Positions 1-5,446 of a stretch of DNA of 6,987 nucleotides are shown one piece after another. The notes beneath the pieces are model-generated. The model saw only the letters and a list, made by a program, of their open reading frames with translations, was not told the origin of the DNA and did no database searches. Positions within the stretch are counted from its first letter, which is position 1, and every line of letters begins with the position of its first letter. The DNA is taken from NCBI GenBank assembly GCA_002435705.1, contig DIVA01000105.1, positions 5,967 through 12,953 of the forward strand, read 5' to 3'. Source of the stretch: Bacteriovoracaceae bacterium UBA6144. GTDB lineage: Bacteria; Bdellovibrionota; Bacteriovoracia; Bacteriovoracales; Bacteriovoracaceae. A program made the translations under genes and the position numbers.

Positions 1-801
1 GTCTTTACTTCTGCCATGGGAATGCACCCACGTCCTTCACTCGCACTCTTTTATATGGGGCAAGCTCAGTACCTATTGTCAGAGGCTGATAAAGCAAAGA
101 CTGATTATAACAAAGGTCTTGGCTTCAACTCGATCCACTTTAAATGTTTGATTGGTCTTTATGAAATATTCATGAGGGAAGAGAAGTACGAAGAGGCTTA
201 CCGTATTGTTCAAAAAGTAGCTAAATACTTTCCGGCCAACCCCGATCGCCTGACCCAAGTGATTCGTTTAACTATCGTAACAAAACACTATGAGGACATG
301 GAGAGCTATTACGATATTTTTACCCAGCTCGACGAGCGTACCAGCGAGCTTACTAACTACGTGGGTGCGGGCCTATTTATCGCAGGTAAATATTTTTTAA
401 TCGAGAAGCAGGCGCCTAAGGCCATCAGTATCTTTGATAAGATTGCTGTGTCTTGTGCTGAGTTTTCTAAGTTTATTCGTGCGATTGTTACCATACTTTC
501 AGAACATAATGAATTCGATGAAGCAGAGCGCTTTATGGCACGTTTCAGTGCTGGCACCAAGGATCAAGAGGACTATCTCGTCAGTGATTTTGTTTTAAAT
601 TACTCTCGTAAAGACGCAGATCCGGCGCAAGTTGTGATTAAAGGTCTTGAACTCTATAATAAAAATATTCGTGATTTTCAGTGCCTAAAGCTCTTAGTTG
701 ATGCTTTGTTGGTGCAGGGGCATAAAGAAAAGCACGAACAGTACAAGCAAGAATTAACCAAACTCTTCCCTGATAAATCAAAGTATCTAGCTGTTTCTTG
801 A
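1..801 (+). CDS. TPR-repeat protein, C-terminal part, probably of a receiver-TPR response regulator (5' truncated)
   Basis: The frame is open from base 1 (codons V-F-T-S-A before the first ATG at 16) and stops with TGA at 799-801, so 266 C-terminal residues are visible. The ATG at 16 is probably internal. The protein is almost all helical and contains degenerate tetratricopeptide units. Clear ones lie near codons 12-44 (LALFYMGQAQYLLSEADKA) and 46-79 (GLYEIFMREEKYEEAYRIV, ending YFPANPDRL). Weaker ones follow around codons 80-110, 120-150 and 155-185, and one lies near the C-terminus. No signal peptide or membrane segment is visible. The NPDRL...RLTIVTKHYEDMESYYDIF stretch resembles TPR tails of proteins carrying an N-terminal CheY-like receiver domain, so I infer a cytoplasmic signalling scaffold. 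That domain is off the window, so a plain TPR protein remains possible. No clear terminator follows the stop. Confidence 0.8.
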   Translation, partial: VFTSAMGMHPRPSLALFYMGQAQYLLSEADKAKTDYNKGLGFNSIHFKCLIGLYEIFMREEKYEEAYRIVQKVAKYFPANPDRLTQVIRLTIVTKHYEDMESYYDIFTQLDERTSELTNYVGAGLFIAGKYFLIEKQAPKAISIFDKIAVSCAEFSKFIRAIVTILSEHNEFDEAERFMARFSAGTKDQEDYLVSDFVLNYSRKDADPAQVVIKGLELYNKNIRDFQCLKLLVDALLVQGHKEKHEQYKQELTKLFPDKSKYLAVS

Positions 802-854
802 TCCCTTCACTCAACATTATTCACTGACATTTTCTCACACATCCTTCTTCTGTT

Positions 855-891
855 TTGACGAGCCACTTTCAAGGTGACTTACTAGTATGAT
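855..891 (+). promoter_or_regulatory. Weak promoter candidate for the carboxypeptidase gene in the 113-bp gap 802-914
   Basis: TATGAT at 886-891 matches the sigma-70 -10 consensus at five of six bases. It would start transcription near 898, just ahead of the AAGGA ribosome site. A good -35-like TTGACG lies at 855-860, but the 25-bp gap is too long for both to serve one sigma-70 promoter. The sequence at the proper -35 distance (about 863-868) is poor. The rest of the gap shows no gene and no strong hairpin. Confidence 0.25.
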
Positions 892-914
892 CTTCTTCAA
901 ACCAAGGATGGTTT

Positions 915-2264
915 ATGTTTCTGCCTTTAATACTTCTTCTCGCTAGTCCTTTTGCTTTTTCTCACTCAGGCACTGATGAGAACCCCAATCGTACCCTTAT
1001 AAGAATTTCGGATTCACCGGAAGTTAAAAAATACTTGAGGTCCCATGAATATGACGTTGCTGGGATTGATTGGCGCAAGGGAGAATTAGAAGTACTCGCA
1101 ACTCCAGAAGAGATTGCAAAACTAAAAGAGCAAAATTTTAATGTGGTGTACGAGCTAAGCCAGACTCTTCTGCGAAACCCAGATCCAGAATATCTAAATC
1201 CTACAAAAGTTGAGGAAGCCCTTAAGCGTTTTCAAGCAACTTATCCAGATCTCACTCAACTTCAATCGATTGGTAAATCGCTTGAGGGACGAGATATTTG
1301 GGCCATTAAAATTAGTTCGAATCCTCTCGTCTCAAAACCAGCAGTTCTATTCAATTCCATGCACCACGCCCGTGAGATCATGACTCCGGAAGTTGGAATT
1401 GATATCATTGATTACCTCCTCACACGTTATGCTTCTGATTCTCAGGTACAGACTTGGTTAAATAGCACGGAAGTTTGGGTGATCCCCATGTTTAACGTTG
1501 ATGGAAATAACCGCATGTGGATGAAAGATTCCATGTGGAGAAAAAATACACGTAATGGTCACGGGGTGGATCTTAATAGAAATTACCCTGGTACTTGGAA
1601 CACCTGCAACGGCTCTAGTGGAATGACTTTTTCTCAAACTTACCGAGGTCCATCAGCTGGATCCGAGCCTGAGACACAAGTCATGATGAATTTTGTAAAA
1701 AATATTCGTCCTGTGTTCAATATTTCATACCATTCATTTAGTGAACTCGTGCTCTACCCCTATGGCTGTAAACCAGGTAAGGCTCAACAAGTGGTTGAGT
1801 CTATCGGCAAAGAAATGGGCCGTTTGTTAAACTATAAAGCAGGCACACCTTGGGAACTTCTCTATAACGCCGACGGTGGAGACATCGATTGGATGTTCCA
1901 AGAAATGCAAGTCATTCCATTTGTGATTGAATTAAATTCCTCTTCACAAGGCGGCTTCCACCCTGATTACAAAGAGTGGAGAGATGTAACGGTAGAGAAA
2001 AATAGAGTGGGCTGGCAGTTGCTACTCAAAAGAATGCAAGGGCCTGCCATCGTAGGGAGTGTGAAAACGAAGAATGTTGTCGTTGAAGTACGCGCTACGA
2101 GTGGGGACTTAGTGACTGAATACAGAGTCAATCCCGATGGCTCTTATTTTATTATTCTGGATGAAGGTCAGTATAATCTAAAATTTAAGACATCAAATTC
2201 TGTGATCGAACAAAAATCGGTTAACCTTGCTCAAGGGAACCTAACTCTTAAGCATCTCTTTTAA
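915..2264 (+). CDS. Secreted M14-family zinc carboxypeptidase with C-terminal beta-sandwich domain
   Basis: 449 aa. It should remove C-terminal amino acids from peptides outside the cytoplasm. The ATG at 915 follows AAGGA (904-908) by 6 nt, and no in-frame start exists before the TGA at 888-890. Residues 1-16 form a signal peptide with likely cleavage AFS|HS, unusual in lacking a basic n-region. Residues 27-95 look like a prodomain. The catalytic domain runs about 97-373, with zinc ligands H151, E154 (HHARE) and H273 (SYHSF) and catalytic E339 (FVIEL). R209, N221/R222 (DLNRNY) and Y317 match carboxypeptidase A R127, N144/R145 and Y248, so the full active set is present. I324 aligns with the specificity residue Ile255 of carboxypeptidase A, hinting at hydrophobic C-termini, though D323 lies beside it. 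Residues 375-449 resemble a carboxypeptidase regulatory-like fold. Its 3' end overlaps the convergent ferredoxin gene by 24 bp. Exact substrate is unknown. Confidence 0.93.
   Translation: MFLPLILLLASPFAFSHSGTDENPNRTLIRISDSPEVKKYLRSHEYDVAGIDWRKGELEVLATPEEIAKLKEQNFNVVYELSQTLLRNPDPEYLNPTKVEEALKRFQATYPDLTQLQSIGKSLEGRDIWAIKISSNPLVSKPAVLFNSMHHAREIMTPEVGIDIIDYLLTRYASDSQVQTWLNSTEVWVIPMFNVDGNNRMWMKDSMWRKNTRNGHGVDLNRNYPGTWNTCNGSSGMTFSQTYRGPSAGSEPETQVMMNFVKNIRPVFNISYHSFSELVLYPYGCKPGKAQQVVESIGKEMGRLLNYKAGTPWELLYNADGGDIDWMFQEMQVIPFVIELNSSSQGGFHPDYKEWRDVTVEKNRVGWQLLLKRMQGPAIVGSVKTKNVVVEVRATSGDLVTEYRVNPDGSYFIILDEGQYNLKFKTSNSVIEQKSVNLAQGNLTLKHLF
2211..2241 (-). terminator. Candidate intrinsic terminator of the phoX-ferredoxin operon
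   Basis: On the minus strand, directly from the last base of the ferredoxin TAG stop, GGTT-C-CCTTG-AG-CAAGG-TT-AACC can fold into a two-part stem. It is followed by GATTTTTG (2218-2211). The position is right for the end of this operon, although it lies inside the last codons of the convergent carboxypeptidase gene. The stem is broken by a 1x2 internal loop and the apical loop is tight, so strength is moderate. Confidence 0.45.
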
Positions 2265-2519
2265 ACGATCAAGGTCATTTTCTGTGGCGTTTGTTATCCA
2301 AATTTTTTCCGGATAACAGACGCCCGCCACGGCGTCTTCACACATACTCAAGCAGCCCGAGCGTGTCACTTTCACTCCATCAAGTTTTTCTGTTTTCACG
2401 AAACCCTTAAGCTCTTTTGCAATAAGATCGGCCCCTTTGGGTCCACAGCCAGAGCCGTCGCTACGAGTGTTAGTGCAAATGAATAAGTGTTTTTTTAGAT
2501 CTTTAGTTTCTATTTTCAT
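2241..2519 (-). CDS. Thioredoxin-like (2Fe-2S) ferredoxin (COG3411 type)
   Basis: 92 aa, an electron carrier of the thioredoxin-fold [2Fe-2S] type, inferred cytoplasmic because it has no signal peptide. Four cysteines fit the family pattern: C15 (HLFICTN), C25 (GSGCGPKG), and C56/C60 (RSGCLSMCED), giving C-x9-C-x30-C-x3-C. A fifth, C68, lies in the GVCYPE segment that follows. The length is that of a single stand-alone domain. The start ATG (2519-2517) overlaps the phoX TGA in ATGA with no good Shine-Dalgarno upstream, so translation is probably coupled to phoX. The 3' end overlaps the carboxypeptidase gene by 24 bp. Relatives include Shethna-type [2Fe-2S] ferredoxins and NuoE-like domains. 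The partner is unknown, and its coupling to a Tat-exported iron enzyme may be coincidental or may concern cofactor supply. Confidence 0.88.
   Translation of the reverse strand: MKIETKDLKKHLFICTNTRSDGSGCGPKGADLIAKELKGFVKTEKLDGVKVTRSGCLSMCEDAVAGVCYPEKIWITNATENDLDRLKEMLKS
2286..2336. repeat. Strong inverted repeat with a competing second hairpin, inside the ferredoxin gene
   Basis: GGCGT-T-TGTTATCC (2286-2299) pairs with GGATAACA-G-ACGCC (2311-2324) around an 11-nt loop. Read on the plus strand this gives 14 pairs including one U-G wobble; on the minus strand the wobble becomes an A-C mismatch. The distal arm overlaps a second perfect repeat, GACGCC (2319-2324) with GGCGTC (2331-2336), so the two folds exclude each other. 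The repeat begins 22 nt past the carboxypeptidase stop and could end or protect that mRNA. No U-run follows it on the plus strand, so it is not a standard intrinsic terminator. The same bases encode ferredoxin residues 66-78 (GVCYPEKIWITNA). Confidence 0.55.
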
Positions 2520-4072
2520 TTTAAACTCATGAGTTGCTCAAGGAGAGGACCTTGAAGTGTAATGACAGAAGATTTAGGCAATTGGTCACCGCCAAAGGGC
2601 CAGCGACTGGTGGGCCGTGTGAGATCTCTGGTGAGCTCCCCCGGGTGCTGAACAGAGAGAAAGAGTGTCTTAAAGTCTGGTGAGAAGAGGGGGCCTGTAA
2701 ACTCAGCGTCTTTGGGGGCGGAGGCTACTTGAATCGCTTGACCTGCTTGCGCACCCTTTCGTGGTACCACGAAGAGCCCATTGTTTTTAAAATTCTTAAA
2801 CACCCCTTGATTCATGGCTGAGCCACTGATGTCTGTGGTGATCCAGAGATTTCCTACCCGATCGAAAGCCAAGTTATCAGGACAGGCGAATCCAGATTCA
2901 TCCCCACCACTCAGAAACACTTCATGCTCAAAGTTTAAAGATAGTGGGTCATTGTTTCTTTCTATCAGCTTTAAAATTTTACCAAAAGGCCTTCCTTCCG
3001 TTTTGTTATTTGTCAGCGCCACGAGCACAGAACCAGTCAATGGGTCGACTTCAATATCCTCAGGTCGATCCAGTGGGGTTGCTCCCACAATCTTAGCAGC
3101 CTCGCGTGCATGGATAAGAAGATCGAGCTCATCTTTAAAAACGCTCTTCAATCGTAAGTCAGCAAGCGTCAGTGGAATCCATGTGCCAGTTTCAAGTTGG
3201 GCCACATAAAGAGTCCCACTAGTTAGTGAGCCTGTTTCACGGCTAATAAATTTGTAGAGGTGCTCGTTGTCTGTGTCATCACCACTATAGACGACGGGGA
3301 TATTACTTGAGGATAGTCTGACGGTGGCACATTCATGTGCAAAGCGACCCATGGAGGTGTGTTTAATTGCTGCCCCAGTGCTGGGATTGACTTCAACCAC
3401 CCAACCATAATGTTCTGGAGGATAAGGGAAGAATTTATCCCACTGAAGCCATTCTGAGGGGATATGTTTTTTGGTTTTAAAATCAGTTTCCCCAAAAAAA
3501 CCATCATAGTTCTCTTCGCAGGTTAGAACGGTTCCCCAAGGTGTTTTTCCTCCCGCACAGTTGGCGAGAGTTCCGATCGCTGTGTTGGTGCCTTTGACTT
3601 TTTTTCCACCAGCAAAAGGAATTTTAGTTTGTGCCGAAATCCTACGATTAAACGGAGAATTCTTGACCACCTCCCATCCACTGCTGGATTGAGAAATTTC
3701 AATGAGGCTTCCCCCGACCATGCTCATTTCAAAAAGCACATTGGCCTTTGTTCGTTCAGGCTTGGAGGATAGAAGGGGGTAGATGTACTCGTGATTCACC
3801 CAAAGGATGGCGCGATTGTCTGAGAGAGGAAAAATCTGTAGGTAATCGTTGTTGGTTCCAAAGAGAAGATTCTCGCCAATCGATTCTTGCTCACTTATAA
3901 GTCGCTTCCAACTTAGTCCAGACGTCGTAAGTAACTCATCACGATCCGAGGGAATAAGAGGAGTAAAAGAAAAACTTGAGTAACTTGAGCTGGCACAAGA
4001 GCTTAAAACACTTGGCGCAAGAGTTGAAATTCCCAAAAGTTTAATAAAATCTCGTCTCGTAAAACTCAGCAT
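2516..4072 (-). CDS. phoX: PhoX-type (DUF839) phosphatase-family protein, Tat-exported lipoprotein
   Basis: 518 aa. PhoX enzymes are iron- and calcium-dependent alkaline phosphatases that release phosphate from phosphoesters outside the cytoplasm. The N-terminus has a twin-arginine motif (TRRDFIK, residues 5-11) and then a lipobox, L23-S-S-C26, so it should be a Tat-exported lipoprotein; A27 at +2 does not signal inner-membrane retention. Family motifs in order are NHEY (93-96), NCAGGKTPWGT...TCEE (171-187), GRFAHE (242-247), SGDD (263-266), RPEDIE (336-341), CPDN (397-400), EFTGP (457-461) and SVQHPGE (473-479). C172 in NCAGG is the likely iron-ligating cysteine known from the PhoX structure. 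GAGG at 4081-4078 lies 5 nt before the ATG. The TGA overlaps the ferredoxin ATG. The family is clear; true phosphatase activity is inferred, since some DUF839 proteins are uncharacterised. No Pho-box was recognised. Confidence 0.88.
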   Translation of the reverse strand: MLSFTRRDFIKLLGISTLAPSVLSSCASSSYSSFSFTPLIPSDRDELLTTSGLSWKRLISEQESIGENLLFGTNNDYLQIFPLSDNRAILWVNHEYIYPLLSSKPERTKANVLFEMSMVGGSLIEISQSSSGWEVVKNSPFNRRISAQTKIPFAGGKKVKGTNTAIGTLANCAGGKTPWGTVLTCEENYDGFFGETDFKTKKHIPSEWLQWDKFFPYPPEHYGWVVEVNPSTGAAIKHTSMGRFAHECATVRLSSSNIPVVYSGDDTDNEHLYKFISRETGSLTSGTLYVAQLETGTWIPLTLADLRLKSVFKDELDLLIHAREAAKIVGATPLDRPEDIEVDPLTGSVLVALTNNKTEGRPFGKILKLIERNNDPLSLNFEHEVFLSGGDESGFACPDNLAFDRVGNLWITTDISGSAMNQGVFKNFKNNGLFVVPRKGAQAGQAIQVASAPKDAEFTGPLFSPDFKTLFLSVQHPGELTRDLTRPTSRWPFGGDQLPKSSVITLQGPLLEQLMSLK

Positions 4073-4104
4073 GAAGACCTCAAAAATATGCTATCATTAA
4101 GTCC
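4073..4104. promoter_or_regulatory. 32-bp divergent region between phoX and the DCC gene
   Basis: This gap is too short to hold two complete promoters, so promoter parts must extend into the coding starts. On the plus strand TATCAT (4092-4097) matches the -10 consensus at five of six bases but ends only 7 nt before the DCC start codon. That would give a leaderless or almost leaderless transcript. No convincing -35 is visible. On the minus strand only weak matches occur (TAGCAT, with TTGTAG 16 bp upstream). The phoX ribosome site (4076-4081) lies in this gap. Confidence 0.35.
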
Positions 4105-4111
4105 ATGGACT
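4100..4111. repeat. 12-bp perfect palindrome over the DCC start codon
   Basis: AGTCCATGGACT reads the same on both strands, is centred on the ATG at 4105-4107, and sits beside the divergent promoter gap. It could be an operator half-site pair for phoX and the DCC gene. A 12-bp palindrome is expected about once or twice by chance in a window this size, so position is its only support. Confidence 0.25.
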
Positions 4112-4485
4112 ACAAATTACCGCTTCTTATTTATGATGACCAGTGCCCCCTCTGTGTGCGCTTTAAGCAGGGACTTGAGAGGCTAGATCTCAATCATATT
4201 ATAACCTATGTCCCACTCAGCTCTGAGTCTGTTTTTACACAATTTTCTCAACTTGATCCCGAAGCCTGTAGAACAAAAGTTCATTTTATCCGCTCCGACG
4301 GTGGAGTCGTGACAGGTAAGGATGTGGTGGTAGAGGTGATCAAAATAATCCCCGGCGTAGGAAAGTTGGCTTGGTTATTGGAAACAGATGTGGGGAAGTC
4401 AGCTTCGAGTTATTTTTTTGATCATGTGGAGAGCATTCGGAAAAAAATCCAAGAAAAAGATAAAAGCTGCGGCACCTGTAACTAG
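4105..4485 (+). CDS. DCC-family thiol-disulfide oxidoreductase (DUF393/YuxK-like)
   Basis: 126 aa, the usual single-domain length. The N-terminal strand and motif LLIYDDQCPLC (residues 7-17) is the family hallmark: D11/D12 ahead of C14-x-x-C17, a thioredoxin-like redox pair. YVPLSSE (35-41) is the next conserved block, and IPGVGKLAWLLE (82-93) matches the helix typical of the family. No signal peptide is seen, so it is probably cytoplasmic; substrates of this family are not established. A second pair, C122-G-T-C125, sits at the extreme C-terminus and may be extra redox or metal-binding cysteines. No Shine-Dalgarno precedes the ATG, and a -10-like TATCAT lies close enough to suggest leaderless translation. 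The gene diverges from phoX and converges on metF, sharing CTAG (4482-4485) as stop codons. Confidence 0.88.
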   Translation: MDYKLPLLIYDDQCPLCVRFKQGLERLDLNHIITYVPLSSESVFTQFSQLDPEACRTKVHFIRSDGGVVTGKDVVVEVIKIIPGVGKLAWLLETDVGKSASSYFFDHVESIRKKIQEKDKSCGTCN

Positions 4486-4499
4486 TACAGGTGTTCAGC
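4451..4499 (-). terminator. Intrinsic terminator of metH-metF, with both genes' stop codons in its loop
   Basis: Minus-strand RNA folds GCTG/CAGC plus a perfect 8-bp stem CACCTGTA/TACAGGTG around the loop CTAGT, with a small internal loop between the two stems. It is followed immediately by TTTTATCTTTTTCTT (4465-4451), a good U-tract. The 5' arm encodes the last MetF residues AEHLY, and the stop TAG is in the loop. On the plus strand the same hairpin is even better paired (two G-U wobbles and one bulged C) but lacks a following U-run. There it may still form the 3' end of the DCC mRNA. Confidence 0.75.
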
Positions 4500-5438
4500 G
4501 ATATCTCTAATCGCGGTAGATTTCCCCATGGAGTAAAAATGCAGACACGGAGCTTTATGGGTGAGCAGCTCCTTTGATTGATTTATGGTCCACTCAATCC
4601 CGATTTGTCTCACTTCTTTATCATTTTTAGCCCTGGCCACGGCATCGGCTAGATCTTCCGGAATATCAATATGAAAACGACTGGCCAGCATGCTGATCTG
4701 TCTCTTAGAGGTCAGAGGCTTGAGACCTGGAATGATGGGAATATTAATTCCAGCCTCACGGCATTTATCGACGAAAGAGAAAAATTTTGAATTATCAAAA
4801 AACATTTGGGTCACAATGTACTCTGCTCCACAATCAACTTTGTGTTTGAGCCAATTGAGATCTGTTTTCAGGTTTGCCGCTTCAAAATGTTTTTCTGGGT
4901 ATCCGGCCACGCCAATACAAAAGTTCGTGGGGATAGCATTTTCAAGATCAGCATCGATATAGCGCCCATGATTCATGGCCTGGATTTGCTCAACCAGCTC
5001 ACTAGCAAAGGCATGCCCACCCTGACTGGCGGAGAAGTCCGCCTGTCCTTTGATGGAGTCTCCTCTCAGGGCCAGAACGTTATCGATACCTAGATAATTC
5101 AAATCAATCAGAGCGTATTCTGTTTCTTCTTTAGTGAAGCCACCGCAAATAATATGCGGAACTGTATCTACGTGGAACTTGTGCATAAGAGCGGCGCAGA
5201 TGGCCACTGTGCCTGGGCGCTTACGAATACTTTTCTGTTCGAGAAGACCACCCTCACGTTTTTTGAGCACAAATTCTTCACGATGATAAGTCACATCAAT
5301 AAACTTCGGTTTGAACTCCATGAGAGGAGCAATGTTATCAAAAAGAATATTAATACTCTCACCGGCATGAGGAGGAAGGATCTCAAAGGAGAAGAGAGCG
5401 CTTGAAGAATTTTTAATATGATCAACAACTTTAGTCAT
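4482..5438 (-). CDS. metF: 5,10-methylenetetrahydrofolate reductase
   Basis: 318 aa, normal bacterial length (E. coli 296). This flavoenzyme reduces 5,10-methylene-THF to 5-methyl-THF, the methyl donor for MetH. Visible motifs are FSFEILPP (16-23, with E19 matching catalytic E28 of E. coli), DVTYHREE (48-55), VPHIICGG (93-100), NVLALRGD (120-127, D127 matching D120), GVAGYPEKH (176-184), VTQMFFD (209-215, Q211 matching Q183) and IPGLKPLT (236-243). The residue 51-81 segment (YHREEF...RKRPGTVAIC) is longer than in E. coli MetF and, from memory, is typical of Bacteroidota enzymes. The ATG (5438-5436) follows AGGA, which overlaps the metH stop, and the intergenic gap is 8 bp, so the two are co-transcribed and probably translationally coupled. 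The 3' end is embedded in its own terminator. Confidence 0.96.
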   Translation of the reverse strand: MTKVVDHIKNSSSALFSFEILPPHAGESINILFDNIAPLMEFKPKFIDVTYHREEFVLKKREGGLLEQKSIRKRPGTVAICAALMHKFHVDTVPHIICGGFTKEETEYALIDLNYLGIDNVLALRGDSIKGQADFSASQGGHAFASELVEQIQAMNHGRYIDADLENAIPTNFCIGVAGYPEKHFEAANLKTDLNWLKHKVDCGAEYIVTQMFFDNSKFFSFVDKCREAGINIPIIPGLKPLTSKRQISMLASRFHIDIPEDLADAVARAKNDKEVRQIGIEWTINQSKELLTHKAPCLHFYSMGKSTAIRDIAEHLY

Positions 5439-5446
5439 AAATGTTC

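Noticed and set aside
16..18. ATG as the true start of the TPR gene
   Set aside because: The frame is open to base 1, no ribosome site is visible, and the TPR architecture suggests a longer protein; the start is probably off the window.
855..891. TTGACG and TATGAT as one sigma-70 promoter
   Set aside because: The 25-bp separation is too long for a normal -35/-10 pair; at most one of the two elements is used.
2814..3209. 131-aa plus-strand open frame opposite phoX
   Set aside because: It lies wholly inside the strongly supported PhoX frame on the other strand, is low in complexity and serine-rich, and has no recognisable motif.
4690..5405. Several open frames on the plus strand opposite metF
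   Set aside because: They overlap conserved MetF motifs on the minus strand and show no family features of their own.
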